Positions 1-8,789 are shown, counted from the stretch's first letter. The stretch: 53,718 bases of DNA from Singulisphaera sp. GP187 (GCA_945869475.1 CAMBOV010000018.1:1-53718), one strand, 5' to 3'. Translations and numbers: made by a program. The notes: generated by a model not told the origin, from the sequence alone.

Positions 1-1472
1 GCATCAACGACGGTGCAGCGCACGAGTTCTCCAGGCGCGAGCGCATTGCGGCTCAACACGTGCATGACGCCATCGATTTGCGGTGCTTGGTGGTAGGCGC
101 GTCCGGTGTACATCGTGGTCGCCTCGTTGACGCCAGTCGTCGCGCGCCCCTTCGTCTTTCCGCGTGCGGGTCCATCAATGAGAACGTCAAATTGTGCCCG
201 CTGTTCAGCCACATACGCGGCATTTTCGAAGGCAATGGATTGCTGCAACTCCATCAGTTCACTCTCGCGGCGTCGGCTATCTGCGTCGCTGACGCACAAC
301 GCAGGATCATCATGCATCGTGCCCGAAGGCGTGCCCGACTCCTGCGAGTAGCGAAAGACTCCCATCGCGTCGAACTGCGCGCGCTCGACGAATGCGATGA
401 GTTCTTCATGATCGGCCTCGGTCTCGCCGGGGTGTCCTGTGATGAGGGTCGTGCGGATTGCCATCCCAGGAATTCGTTCTCGCAATTCTTGCACGATGTT
501 CTCTTGATGTTCAGCCGTCACATTGCGCCGCATGAGCGTGAGCATGCGATCGCTCGCGTGCTGCAAGGGCATGTCGATGTATTTCACGAGGCTCGAAAGG
601 CGCGCGATCGCATCCATCATTGCGGGAGTGAAGTTCGTGGGATAGGCGTACATCAATCGCACCCAGCCGCCGCCGGCATCTTGCACGACACGGTCGAGTT
701 GCTCAAGCATTCCAACAAGACCGCGCTCGTCGCCGATGTCCATTCCCCAACTGGTTGTGTCTTGCCCGATGAGGTTCAATTCGACGGCGCCATCGGCCAA
801 GAGCACGCGCGCTTCGCTGGCGATCGCATCGCTTGTTTTCGAGCGCATCTTGCCGCGAATCGATGGAATCGTGCAGAATGAGCAGCGTTGGTTGCACCCT
901 TCAGAGACGCGCAGGTAGGCCCAGTGGCGCGGGGTGAGGCGATAGCGATTTTCATCTCCTTCGAAGTATCCGACGCCGCGGCCATCTTTGCCATTGACGG
1001 TGAGTCCCACAGTCGGAACCCCGCGCTCGGCCGCTGCGATCAGTGCATTCGAAGAGATCCAGTAGCCAGGGCGAGCGCCTGCATCATCGAGACCCTCACG
1101 AGGTGCGGTCGATCCTCGAACTGCGTCGATGATGTGATCGCGGTCAAAGACGCCGATGAGCGCGTCGATGCCGGGAGCCCACTCCAAGATCTTCGCGCGA
1201 TGGCGTTGCACGAGGCACCCGGCCACGACCACGCGTTTGAGTTCGCCACGGGCCTTACGTTCGAGCGCATCTTTGATGACGCCGAGCGACTCTTCTTTGC
1301 TCGCTTCGAGAAAGCCACAGGTGTTGACGACGACCGCGTCGGGCGACTGATCTTCGTTGACGAGCTTCATGCCATCCGCGGCGAGCAGTCCAAGCATTTT
1401 TTCGCTATCGACCAAGTTCTTTGGACAGCCCAAACTCACAAACGCCACGCGCTCAATCACAGGTGCACTCAT
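1..1472 (-). CDS. rimO: Ribosomal protein S12 methylthiotransferase RimO (3' end off the window)
   Basis: Radical SAM enzyme that adds a methylthio group to an aspartate of ribosomal protein S12 using two iron-sulfur clusters. Seen: the N-terminal UPF0004 domain opens with VAFVSLGCPKNLVDSE, the signature that separates RimO from MiaB; a radical-SAM motif EGCNQRCSFC with the CxxxCxxC cysteines lies near residues 193-202; a TRAM-like C-terminal domain ends at the window edge. 490 codons are present, so only a few residues are missing. The ATG at 1470-1472 sits 12 nt downstream of the nadD-fusion stop codon on the same strand, suggesting co-transcription; a TAGACT hexamer (1481-1486 on the minus strand) that includes that stop codon lies 8 nt before the start. 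Family assignment is secure. Confidence 0.95.
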   Translation of the reverse strand, partial: MSAPVIERVAFVSLGCPKNLVDSEKMLGLLAADGMKLVNEDQSPDAVVVNTCGFLEASKEESLGVIKDALERKARGELKRVVVAGCLVQRHRAKILEWAPGIDALIGVFDRDHIIDAVRGSTAPREGLDDAGARPGYWISSNALIAAAERGVPTVGLTVNGKDGRGVGYFEGDENRYRLTPRHWAYLRVSEGCNQRCSFCTIPSIRGKMRSKTSDAIASEARVLLADGAVELNLIGQDTTSWGMDIGDERGLVGMLEQLDRVVQDAGGGWVRLMYAYPTNFTPAMMDAIARLSSLVKYIDMPLQHASDRMLTLMRRNVTAEHQENIVQELRERIPGMAIRTTLITGHPGETEADHEELIAFVERAQFDAMGVFRYSQESGTPSGTMHDDPALCVSDADSRRRESELMELQQSIAFENAAYVAEQRAQFDVLIDGPARGKTKGRATTGVNEATTMYTGRAYHQAPQIDGVMHVLSRNALAPGELVRCTVVD

Positions 1473-1483
1473 TGAATCGAAGT

Positions 1484-2836
1484 CTAGGCATAGAGCCCGT
1501 GCTGGCGAATCCACTCTTGCACCGCAGGCAGGACGAGGTCGTCGATGGATTGACCCGCGCGCAGTCGCGTCCGCACCTGCGATGCGCTCAATTCGACAGC
1601 TTTGATCGGCAAAACAGCGCGTTTCCACCGTTCGCCGTCACTGCCGAGCGCGGCAAACTTGCTGGCAAGATCGCGGGCAAGTTGCACGGGTTCGCACGGG
1701 GGACGTGCGACAACGGCCACGGTCGCGAGCTTCTCGTCGATCTCACGCCAGGCCATCCACTGATCGAACTGCATCGCCTGATCGCTGCCGATGAGCAGCA
1801 CGAGATTCTCGCGAGTGAGTCGCCGCTCTGCAGCGATCTCGCGCAAGGTCTCGACGGTGAACGATTTGCCCGGGCGAGTCAGTTCTCGCGTGTCGATCGT
1901 GGCGTGTGGCACGCTTGCGAAGGCCCGTCGCGTCATCGCGAGTCGGTCCTCGACCGATGCGCACACCTGATCGCTTCGCAGTGGACTCTCTCCCGCAGGA
2001 ACGATGTTGATCGAGTCGCACTGCAGCATCGCTGCCGCTTCTGCGACGATCTCGCAGTGACGCCGATGGGGAGGATCAAATGTTCCACCGAAAACGAGTG
2101 TGCGCGGTGGAGCGGTCGCGCGTTTGAGAAGTCGCACAAGTTCATCAGCGAGAGCTTCGAGTGGTTTGCGAAGCACTCGACCAATCTGTAGCAACGTGAG
2201 TGCGCGCCGCGGATCTTGCACGCACGCAAAGAAGAGCGCGCCTGCATCGATCGAACCGTCGTTGTGCAGCACAGAGCAGATCCACTCTGGAACCTCTGAA
2301 GATGCATCGTCGCTGACAACTCGCAGAACTCCCCAGTCCCACTGCCGCAGCGTCGCGAGCGAGGCGAATGATCCCGATTCCATGTCAACCATCTCACATC
2401 CAGACGCCCTCCAAAGTGCGCTCTTTCGCGCGGCGGTCGTGATGATTTCATCGACCGCTGCGATCGTCGTCGTCTCTACGGATTGCAGAGTCGGCACGAA
2501 TGACGCGCTGGGCCTTTCGAAATCAGATCCAGCGCAGACGATCTTGCGTGCAGTGCGCACAGTTGCAAACTTTATTGAGGGATCAAGCGCTCCAGAGAGC
2601 CCTGCGAGAATCACAATTCGTCCAGCGGGGGAGTGACTCGCCTGCGCGGTTGCAGAGGTGCGCGACCAGCGAAGCACGGCTCCGGGTCCGACTCCAACGC
2701 ACTCAAACTCTGCACGAAGGGCGTGGTTGAGCGCGTACCTCTTGATCGCGCTGAGCTCGAACCGAGTGGGAACGAGAATGAGTGGAATCGCGGGAATCGC
2801 GGGAACTCGCGGGGTTGTTGGTGCGTGTACGTTCAT
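1484..2836 (-). CDS. nadD: Nucleoside phosphorylase-like domain fused to nicotinate-nucleotide adenylyltransferase (NadD)
   Basis: Two-domain protein of 450 residues. Residues about 19-230 resemble the nucleoside phosphorylase/nucleosidase superfamily (MTA/SAH nucleosidase, futalosine hydrolase, HpnG): DMES near 151-154 and VVSDD near 173-177 match the ribose-contact Glu and catalytic Asp positions. Residues about 247-450 are NadD, which adenylates nicotinate mononucleotide to NaAD: GGTFDPPHRRH (250-260, nucleotidyltransferase HxGH-type motif), SDQ (351-353) and SASQVRTRL (417-425, the ISSTxIR-type motif). Known NadD proteins are about 190-220 residues and stand alone, so the fusion is the odd part. 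An in-frame TTG at 2869 would add 11 residues; I prefer the ATG at 2836 although neither has a Shine-Dalgarno sequence. The substrate of the N-terminal domain is unknown; a role in pyridine nucleoside salvage is inference. Confidence 0.88.
   Translation of the reverse strand: MNVHAPTTPRVPAIPAIPLILVPTRFELSAIKRYALNHALRAEFECVGVGPGAVLRWSRTSATAQASHSPAGRIVILAGLSGALDPSIKFATVRTARKIVCAGSDFERPSASFVPTLQSVETTTIAAVDEIITTAARKSALWRASGCEMVDMESGSFASLATLRQWDWGVLRVVSDDASSEVPEWICSVLHNDGSIDAGALFFACVQDPRRALTLLQIGRVLRKPLEALADELVRLLKRATAPPRTLVFGGTFDPPHRRHCEIVAEAAAMLQCDSINIVPAGESPLRSDQVCASVEDRLAMTRRAFASVPHATIDTRELTRPGKSFTVETLREIAAERRLTRENLVLLIGSDQAMQFDQWMAWREIDEKLATVAVVARPPCEPVQLARDLASKFAALGSDGERWKRAVLPIKAVELSASQVRTRLRAGQSIDDLVLPAVQEWIRQHGLYA
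2784..2811. repeat. Short tandem repeat, 9-10 bp unit, about 3 copies
   Basis: GGAATCGCG occurs at 2784-2792 and 2793-2801, followed by the variant GGAACTCGCG at 2802-2811. It lies inside the 5' end of the nadD fusion gene and encodes the PAIPAIP stretch just before the first domain. Confidence 0.85.
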
Positions 2837-2850
2837 AGAGAGTGAGGCGA

Positions 2851-2878
2851 TTGCCTCGTGGGTTCGCAACGCTATACT
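2851..2878 (+). promoter_or_regulatory. Sigma-70-type promoter of the tRNA-Glu pair
   Basis: TTGCCT at 2851-2856, a 16-bp spacer and TATACT at 2873-2878, ending 11 bp before the first tRNA. Good match to the housekeeping consensus; the start of transcription would fall near 2885. Confidence 0.75.
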
Positions 2879-2889
2879 CTCCGCCCCTC

Positions 2890-2963
2890 GGCCTCATCGT
2901 CTAGCCCGGCTAGGACACATCCCTCTCACGGATGGAACAGGGGTTCAAATCCCCTTGGGGTCA
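2890..2963 (+). tRNA. tRNA-Glu (anticodon CTC)
   Basis: Cloverleaf can be folded by eye: acceptor GGCCTCA (2890-2896) pairs with TGGGGTC (2956-2962, with G-U pairs), discriminator A2963. The anticodon stem CATCC/GGATG holds the loop CTCTCAC, giving CTC. T arm AGGGG-TTCAAAT-CCCCT. CCA is not encoded. The acceptor has a wobble pair at position 5 that the second copy lacks. Confidence 0.95.
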
Positions 2964-3008
2964 TTGTCAGTCTTCCGCGCGCACGAGAGCGCGGATCCGT
3001 TACGTGCA

Positions 3009-3083
3009 GGCCCCATCGTCTAGCCTGGTCCAGGACACCTCCCTTTCAAGGAGGACACATGGGTTCGAATCCCATTGGGGTCA
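3009..3083 (+). tRNA. tRNA-Glu (anticodon TTC)
   Basis: Acceptor GGCCCCA (3009-3015) pairs with TGGGGTC (3076-3082), discriminator A3083. Anticodon stem CCTCC/GGAGG with loop CTTTCAA gives TTC. It lies 45 bp after tRNA-Glu(CTC) with no visible promoter between them, so both are probably one transcript. Confidence 0.95.
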
Positions 3084-3139
3084 CTTTCTTCCGGTCCGAA
3101 TTGCGTTTTTGCAGGGCGGGGGTAGGTTGTGGGACCACC

Positions 3140-4609
3140 ATGTTGAATCCACGCCGCGAATTGTTCTCACTCATGGCTCTGTTGTGCGCTGTCCAAGGCG
3201 CTCATGGAGCCGTTCGGTATGTCGATGGTTCTCTCACAACGGGATTGAACAACGGCACCTCGTGGGCCGACGCCTACTACGGACCAACTGCTGTCGCCAC
3301 GGCGATGACTGCAGCCGTCTCGGGTGATCAGGTCTGGGTGAAGGCTGGCAGTTACAAGCCAACGACTACCGCGACGCGAACGATCTGGCACACGATGAAG
3401 TCGGGTGTCGCTGTCTACGGCGGATTCGCCGGTGGTGAGAGCGAGTTGACGGCGCGCAATCCGCTCGTGAACGTCACGACGCTCACCGGCGATCTGACGG
3501 GCAACGACAATGGCACTGTCACAAACATGGCAGAAAATTCATACCACGTCGTCGTCGGAAGCAGCGTGCTCAACACGGCGATCCTCGATGGATTTCGCAT
3601 CGTGGGTGGATACGCCAATGGCGCGACGGCATCCAACTATGACAAGGGCGGCGGCATTCTCATTCTCTCGAGTGGCAATCCCACAATTCGAAACTGCAAG
3701 TTCATCGGCAATCGCTGCACCTTTGGCGGCGGAGCTGGCTACATCTTCGGCGCGCAAGGCACCTTCACCGATTGCGAGTTCACCGACAACGTCGGTGGCT
3801 CGTATGGCGGCGCCTTCGACACCAACAGCACAACCGTGACGTGGGATCGTTGCATTTTCACGAACAACCAAGCCTCTCGCGCGGGTGCGATCGAGTCGTA
3901 CGGAAGTTCGCAGACGCGCATCTCCAACTGCATCTTTCGATTGAACAAGGCAACGTCGACGAATTCAGGCGGAGCCCTCTGGATCGGCACAACCTCAACG
4001 GTCACTCTGCGCGATTCGACCTTCTACGGCAATACAACAGCGGCAACCACAGGTGCCGGGATGTACAACACCAGCGGCACAAGCACCGTGTCGAATTGCA
4101 TTTTCTGGGCAAATACTGGATCGGGCGGCGCGACCACCAACAATCAGATCACTGCGGCGGGCGGCACCAACACGGTGACATACTCGACCGTGCAACTCGG
4201 TGCCACAGGCACCGGCAATCTCTCGGTCGATCCACTCTTTGTGAATGCTGCGACAGGTGACTTTCATTTGCAAATGACCTCGCCCGCGATTGATTCGGGA
4301 AGCAACACGATGATTCCAGCTGGCATCACACTCGACTTCGCGCTGCTGCCTCGTCGCGTTGACATCACGACAGTCACCGACACCGGCGTCGGCACCTCAC
4401 CAATCGTTGATATGGGAGCCTTCGAAACTCAAGCGCCTCCGCCGCCAGCGTGTCCCGCTGACGTCAATGGAGATTTGTACGTCGACGGCGCCGACATGTC
4501 GGTCGTGCTCTCAGGATGGGGCTCGAGCTCAGGCGATATCAGCGGCGATGGATCGACCGATGGTGTTGACCTCGCGATCCTGCTTTCGAGTTGGGGTGCT
4601 TGCCCGTAA
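3140..4609 (+). CDS. Secreted right-handed beta-helix protein with C-terminal dockerin-like repeat
   Basis: 489 residues. Seen: Sec signal peptide (residues 1 to about 24, cleavage after GAHGA); a body of beta-helix repeats rich in N, T, G and S (DGFRIVGGY, NPTIRNCKFIGN, DSTFYGNT, SNCIFWANT) as in the pectate-lyase fold and choice-of-anchor-Q proteins (FVNAATGDFHLQMTSPAIDSG near 375-395); and a final ~50 residues with two calcium-loop units (DVNGDLYVDGADMSVVLSGWG-like and DISGDGSTDGVDLAILLSSWG-like), each ending in WG. The dockerin-like tail is typical of secreted planctomycete proteins, but no cohesin partner is visible here. The ATG is 56 nt after the second tRNA-Glu. Likely surface or extracellular; substrate, if any, unknown. 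Confidence 0.9.
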   Translation: MLNPRRELFSLMALLCAVQGAHGAVRYVDGSLTTGLNNGTSWADAYYGPTAVATAMTAAVSGDQVWVKAGSYKPTTTATRTIWHTMKSGVAVYGGFAGGESELTARNPLVNVTTLTGDLTGNDNGTVTNMAENSYHVVVGSSVLNTAILDGFRIVGGYANGATASNYDKGGGILILSSGNPTIRNCKFIGNRCTFGGGAGYIFGAQGTFTDCEFTDNVGGSYGGAFDTNSTTVTWDRCIFTNNQASRAGAIESYGSSQTRISNCIFRLNKATSTNSGGALWIGTTSTVTLRDSTFYGNTTAATTGAGMYNTSGTSTVSNCIFWANTGSGGATTNNQITAAGGTNTVTYSTVQLGATGTGNLSVDPLFVNAATGDFHLQMTSPAIDSGSNTMIPAGITLDFALLPRRVDITTVTDTGVGTSPIVDMGAFETQAPPPPACPADVNGDLYVDGADMSVVLSGWGSSSGDISGDGSTDGVDLAILLSSWGACP

Positions 4610-4618
4610 CGTGCGCGG

Positions 4619-5227
4619 GTGATTTCACAGCAAGCGACTGCCGATTGGCCAAGCGAACAATTTGAATTGATCTGGAGCGAGGTTGCTTCAGCCGCGCCAC
4701 CAGGGTCGTTCACGAGTGAGTACGTCGCAGGTGTGCCGGTCATCACCACGCCAGACTGGGCAAAGATTCCCGTTGGCGCGTGGGTGCATCTCACGGGGAG
4801 ACTCGAACAGCGCACACCAATGGGGGCAGTGCATCCCGATGGCGAAGAGTGGTTCGTGCGCACGAGTGCGGGCGATCCAATTGCTGCCTACGTGATGACG
4901 CATCAGAACTTTTCGGTGGGATCGTTTGTCGCACTCTTGGGTCGCGATGCGGGGAGCATCTCGCTGATGAACCGCGCCGGAGTTTTGCAGCGCTATCCCG
5001 CAGTGATCGCCCGTCCACTCGAACGCGCCGCGGCTCACACGCTGCACCCTGCGTCGCGCGCAGCACTGGGCGATCTTCCGGTTGGATTCGTCGCCGTCGG
5101 TGGAGTGCTCGTGCTGCTCGTGGGATGGTTTTTCGTGCGAATGTTTTCGAAGCGTGCGGGCTCGCGGGGAATGAGCAAGATTCACGCCGTCGCCGATCGC
5201 GCACGCGCACAGGAGTATCGCTCGTGA
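4619..5227 (+). CDS. Hypothetical protein with one C-terminal membrane span
   Basis: 202 residues, not recognised. Residues about 1-150 form a soluble domain with a hydrophobic/glycine pattern reminiscent of an OB-like barrel (VHLTGRLEQR, VGSFVALLGRDAG), which I treat only as an impression. Residues about 157-176 (VGFVAVGGVLVLLVGWFFV) are a clear transmembrane helix followed by a basic tail, so the C terminus is probably cytoplasmic. The start must be GTG at 4619 because an in-frame stop lies just upstream (4607-4609); there is no strong Shine-Dalgarno sequence. Its stop overlaps the aroB start (GTGA), so the two are probably translationally coupled. Confidence 0.7.
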   Translation: MISQQATADWPSEQFELIWSEVASAAPPGSFTSEYVAGVPVITTPDWAKIPVGAWVHLTGRLEQRTPMGAVHPDGEEWFVRTSAGDPIAAYVMTHQNFSVGSFVALLGRDAGSISLMNRAGVLQRYPAVIARPLERAAAHTLHPASRAALGDLPVGFVAVGGVLVLLVGWFFVRMFSKRAGSRGMSKIHAVADRARAQEYRS

Positions 5228-6393
5228 CGCGCGAGCTCGTGCAGTGCGTGGGCGAGCGTCGTGCGCCGGTGATCATCGGCAGCGGAATCCTCGATTCAGT
5301 CGCGGCGCGAGTACGCACGATGAACGGCGGAGTCGATCCGACGAAGGTCTTGATCGTCTGCGATGGTGCCGTTGATGCAACGTGGGGGCAGGTTGTCGCC
5401 GACTCATTCAGCGCCTCTCACGCGACACGTGGGCAGGATCAGGCGCCTCGAAGCGCTGTTGACGTGACGCGCCTCACTCTGCACGCGAGCGAGGCGAACA
5501 AGTCGATCGAGTCGTGGCAGAAGATTCTTGCAGCAGCGATCGAGGGGAACCTCGACCGAAAGAGCCTCATCGTTGCTGTGGGAGGTGGAATAGTGACCGA
5601 CCTCGCGGGTTTCGCCGCAGCGAGTTATCTGCGGGGAATTCAGTGGCTCACACTGCCGACGACGCTGCTTGGAATGGTCGATGCTGCTCTCGGCGGAAAG
5701 ACAGGCATCAACCTCTCCCTCGGTGGCGGCGCGCTGGGAAAGAATCTCGCCGGTGCGTTCTGGCCTCCATCGGCGGTGATCTGCGATGTTGCGACACTCT
5801 CAACGCTGCCGGTGCGCGATTTTCGCGCTGGCCTCGCCGAGTGTTTCAAACACGCGATGATTGCTGATGCGTCCATTGAATCGCTTCTCGCAACTGCCGC
5901 CACCTCGTACACGAGTCGCGAGGCGGGGGAGCAGTGGCGGCTCATCGACCTCGTGGCGCGCAGTGCGGCGGTGAAGTTGGCGATTGTCGCGCGCGATCCT
6001 CGAGAGCAGCATGAGCGGATGGTTCTGAATCTCGGCCACACCTTCGCCCACGCGATCGAGTCGCAGTTGTCCGATGAAGTCTTGCACGGCGAGGCGGTCG
6101 CACTTGGTCTCGTCGCTGCATCGTTCGCCTCGGCGGCGTCGGGTCGAATGACTCTCGAGCAGGCGAGGTCGGTGCGTGCTCGACTCGCAGCGCTTGGATT
6201 CGCGGTGCAGTTGCCGCGTGCGATCGCGATGAAAAAACTCGAAAACGCCGCTGGATTCGACAAAAAGCGCGTGGGAAAGGCGCTCACGCTGGTCCTGCCG
6301 CTGGGGGATGGTGGCGCGCAGATCGTGCATGGCGCCGACGGCGAACTCCTGCGCGCAGGGTTCGCAGCGATCGGCGCCGTCGACGGCGAATAG
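5224..6393 (+). CDS. aroB: 3-dehydroquinate synthase
   Basis: Second step of the shikimate pathway: DAHP to 3-dehydroquinate, NAD- and metal-dependent, cytoplasmic. Seen in 389 residues: the NAD-binding stretch VAVGGGIVTDLAGFAAASY, the PTTLLGMVDAALGGKTGIN motif and metal ligands in NLGHTFAHAIE, all hallmarks of AroB, and the length is normal. Start is GTG at 5224, overlapping the previous stop (GTGA); the same frame stays open upstream but that part is out of the family and covers the preceding gene. The C terminus ends in a short variable tail. Confidence 0.97.
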   Translation: MTRELVQCVGERRAPVIIGSGILDSVAARVRTMNGGVDPTKVLIVCDGAVDATWGQVVADSFSASHATRGQDQAPRSAVDVTRLTLHASEANKSIESWQKILAAAIEGNLDRKSLIVAVGGGIVTDLAGFAAASYLRGIQWLTLPTTLLGMVDAALGGKTGINLSLGGGALGKNLAGAFWPPSAVICDVATLSTLPVRDFRAGLAECFKHAMIADASIESLLATAATSYTSREAGEQWRLIDLVARSAAVKLAIVARDPREQHERMVLNLGHTFAHAIESQLSDEVLHGEAVALGLVAASFASAASGRMTLEQARSVRARLAALGFAVQLPRAIAMKKLENAAGFDKKRVGKALTLVLPLGDGGAQIVHGADGELLRAGFAAIGAVDGE

Positions 6394-6467
6394 CAGGCTG
6401 CTCGAACCTCCCAATTCTCGGCGCAGACTTCAAGCAAACGAGCCGAGTCGGTCGATCCAAAGACGAC

Positions 6468-7454
6468 ATGCGTGTTCTCGCCGTCGTCAATCAGAAAGGT
6501 GGGAGCGGAAAGACCACCACCGCCGTTCACCTCGCTGCGGTTCTCGCCGCCCGCAAGCAGCGAACGCTTCTGGTCGATCTCGATCCGCAGGGACATTGTG
6601 CTCTCGCACTTGGCATCGCCCCTGCTCGAATTGAGAAGGGGATCGAAGATGCGATGCAGCAGGGCGCTGGCACCGCATTGCTCGACGATGGCCTCTTCTG
6701 GGAACCCGCTGCAAACTTGGTGCTCGCTCCTTGCACGATTCGGCTCGCTGCGTTCGAGGCGCCAGGGGGTCCACTCGCTGAAGCGCATGACCGCGACCGT
6801 CGACTGAGCGGAATTTTGGACCGCGTCGCGCCCAACTTCGAGTGGTGCATCATCGATTGCCCTCCACACATCGGACTGCTCGTCTTCAACGCCTTGCGCG
6901 CCTGTGACGAAGCGCTCATCCCCATCGAAACTGGCTACTTCGCTCTGCGCGCAGCCGAACGACAGGTCGCCACGATTCGCGCCGTCGCCGATCGATTGCA
7001 GCGAAAAATTGCCGTGCGAGTCTTGCCGACACTGGTGCGCAAAGATTCGCCGAGTTCACAGAACATTCTCGCGGCGATCGATCGCATATTCGGCGAGAGT
7101 GTGATTCCCGCGATGATTCGAGAGCATGACGTGCTGCGCGAGGCTGCCGGATTTGGTCAGGCCATCACGGAATACGCACCAACCTCTGAGGCTCGCCGCG
7201 ATTTCGAGTGGCTCGCCGAGTGGTTGATCACGAATCCAGTTGATGCGCAGCGAAGCGATGGAGTGCCCGCGGGTGCAGACCGCACGAATCCAGATGCGTC
7301 GCTCATGGCGAAGCTCGCCGCGCCGCGCACGAACGCGCGCCCAGTCGATCCGCCGCTGATCGAAGTCGAGAGGCTGAGTCTGAACCCATCGCCGCAGCCC
7401 GTTGCCGACAATCGACTCACCGAAGTGGCCGAGCGACTTCGCGCAGCGAGATAG
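6468..7454 (+). CDS. ParA/Soj-family ATPase
   Basis: 328 residues. The first ~245 residues form a deviant-Walker P-loop ATPase: KGGSGKTT at 10-17 with the signature lysine K10, LLVDLDPQGH (Walker A'), and IIDCPPHIG (Walker B). ParA proteins form dimers on DNA and position plasmids, chromosomes or protein cargo. The last ~80 residues are proline/arginine-rich and unlike the family. No ParB gene follows; the next gene (10 bp away) encodes an unknown protein, so this may be an orphan ParA positioning some other cargo. Start ATG at 6468 gives the canonical MRVLAVVNQKGG beginning. Confidence 0.93.
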   Translation: MRVLAVVNQKGGSGKTTTAVHLAAVLAARKQRTLLVDLDPQGHCALALGIAPARIEKGIEDAMQQGAGTALLDDGLFWEPAANLVLAPCTIRLAAFEAPGGPLAEAHDRDRRLSGILDRVAPNFEWCIIDCPPHIGLLVFNALRACDEALIPIETGYFALRAAERQVATIRAVADRLQRKIAVRVLPTLVRKDSPSSQNILAAIDRIFGESVIPAMIREHDVLREAAGFGQAITEYAPTSEARRDFEWLAEWLITNPVDAQRSDGVPAGADRTNPDASLMAKLAAPRTNARPVDPPLIEVERLSLNPSPQPVADNRLTEVAERLRAAR

Positions 7455-7457
7455 GAT
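7452..7457 (+). promoter_or_regulatory. Candidate -10 element for a leaderless transcript
   Basis: TAGGAT, 6 nt before the ATG at 7464. Its TAG is also the parA stop codon, so a chance match is possible. Confidence 0.4.
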
Positions 7458-7463
7458 CTAACG

Positions 7464-8720
7464 ATGAGCCGAGCAGCCGACGACTATGACGGACTGACAG
7501 CGGCTTTCTTGGGGGGTTCTTCGGGCGGTTTGCAGGCGGGGCACACCAGTTCATCTCGAGGCCGACCACTCGCGCGGGCGAGCGAATTGCCGACCGTCTT
7601 GGTGGTCGGAAATGTGCCCACGCTCGCAGGAATTTGGATCGCGCAGTACGCCGATCAACTCGCTCGATCGGTTGGCGCGGTCGCATTGATTCGATTGGAT
7701 GGCGCCGCGAGCCGTGCAGAAGTCTTTCGCTCACAGGGACGCGCAATGCCACTCGATGGCAGTGCATGGCTCGAGCGAGCAAGCGCATTCGCGCGGGCGT
7801 GGATTGTCTGCGTCGACTCACGCTGCGGTGCTGCAGAACTCGTGCAATCTGGTTGTGCATTGACATTGATGAGCGGTACCGACGAGACAGCACTCGCGGC
7901 AGCTCGGCGCACAATCGAGTCGATTGTGCACGCGGCGACGAATGGCGGGGCGGCGATCCCATCGATCGATTTGGTTTTTGTTGGATCGCCGCAAGAGGCC
8001 GCGCGCACCGCCCGTGATTCACTCGTCGCGTGGGCGAGCGAACGCGCGTACGCCGTGCAACTTGCGATGACCGCGCATGCTCCGCGCGTCGACCGAGTCG
8101 AATCGACTGGACCGGTGCCACTTGCAATGCTCAGCGGACTCGACCTCGCGGCGGCGACTGAATTCATCGCGATGGCGATGAGTGGAAGTCCATCGCGCTT
8201 TGCGCCAGAGCCCGTTGCGCCGAGTGTGATTGCGCCAGAGCGCCTCGCGCCACTCGTGGTTGAGCACGTGTCGCCCGTGTCAACGTCGAATGCATCAACG
8301 CACACCAGTCAACCTACCGCACACGTTCAACCAGGTGCCGTCTCATCGACCATCGTGCAGGATTTCTTCTCGCACTTCACCGCACTTCCGTTCAACTGTC
8401 CCGATGCACCACTTGTGCAACTTGCGCGCGACGACGCGGGATCGTTGCATCTGATTCAAGCTGGCAACGCAGCCAACACACTGCGCGTCGCAGCGGCGTG
8501 GGCTCGGGCGAACTGGGCGCTCATCGCCGCGGCGTGTCCGCGATTGCAGGCGAATCCCCCGCACATCATCGAACATCTCTTGCTCGACGATGCGCGCGAT
8601 GGCGCACTTCTGCACCGCACGGGTGTGCTCTTGCATGCACGAATCGAACTCACCGTTGGCTCGTCCATCGTGCGCCAGCGGATTGATCTCAACGACAGCG
8701 CCAGTGCCGGGTTGCGCTGA
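7464..8720 (+). CDS. Hypothetical ParA-linked protein
   Basis: 418 residues, not recognised. Residues about 40-200 begin with LPTVLVVGNVPTLAGIWIAQYADQLA and alternate strand and helix, like the Rossmann-type core of MinD/FlhG ATPases but without a Walker A lysine. Residues about 250-290 are a low-complexity Pro/Val/Thr/Ser linker; the last ~120 residues form a second compact domain (ending VRQRIDLND). The 9-bp spacing to parA and the domain look suggest that it works with it, perhaps as adaptor or cargo; this is inference. A terminator follows at 8761. Confidence 0.75.
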   Translation: MSRAADDYDGLTAAFLGGSSGGLQAGHTSSSRGRPLARASELPTVLVVGNVPTLAGIWIAQYADQLARSVGAVALIRLDGAASRAEVFRSQGRAMPLDGSAWLERASAFARAWIVCVDSRCGAAELVQSGCALTLMSGTDETALAAARRTIESIVHAATNGGAAIPSIDLVFVGSPQEAARTARDSLVAWASERAYAVQLAMTAHAPRVDRVESTGPVPLAMLSGLDLAAATEFIAMAMSGSPSRFAPEPVAPSVIAPERLAPLVVEHVSPVSTSNASTHTSQPTAHVQPGAVSSTIVQDFFSHFTALPFNCPDAPLVQLARDDAGSLHLIQAGNAANTLRVAAAWARANWALIAAACPRLQANPPHIIEHLLLDDARDGALLHRTGVLLHARIELTVGSSIVRQRIDLNDSASAGLR

Positions 8721-8760
8721 CGATCCGACAGTCGATGTCGCGCATTCACGCCTGTAGGTA

Positions 8761-8789
8761 AAAAAAGCGCCCGAATCGGGCACTTTTTT
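8761..8789. terminator. Bidirectional intrinsic terminator
   Basis: Six A, then a hairpin GCCCG-AAT-CGGGC (8769-8781), then six T (8784-8789). Symmetrical, so it can work in both directions; it closes the aroB-parA transcription unit. Confidence 0.85.

Noticed and set aside
2898-3139. Open frame continuing upstream of the beta-helix gene through both tRNA genes
   Set aside because: The tRNAs are secure and the ATG at 3140 starts a proper signal peptide.
4780-5223. Upstream in-frame extension of aroB
   Set aside because: It overlaps the preceding membrane-protein gene and adds about 148 residues foreign to the AroB family; GTG at 5224 is the better start.
5640-6869. 409-residue open frame antisense to aroB and parA
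   Set aside because: Shadow of GC-rich codon bias over two clear genes; no motif or ribosome site. The same holds for long antisense frames at 22556-23803, 35138-36334, 37341-38564 and 45757-47058.
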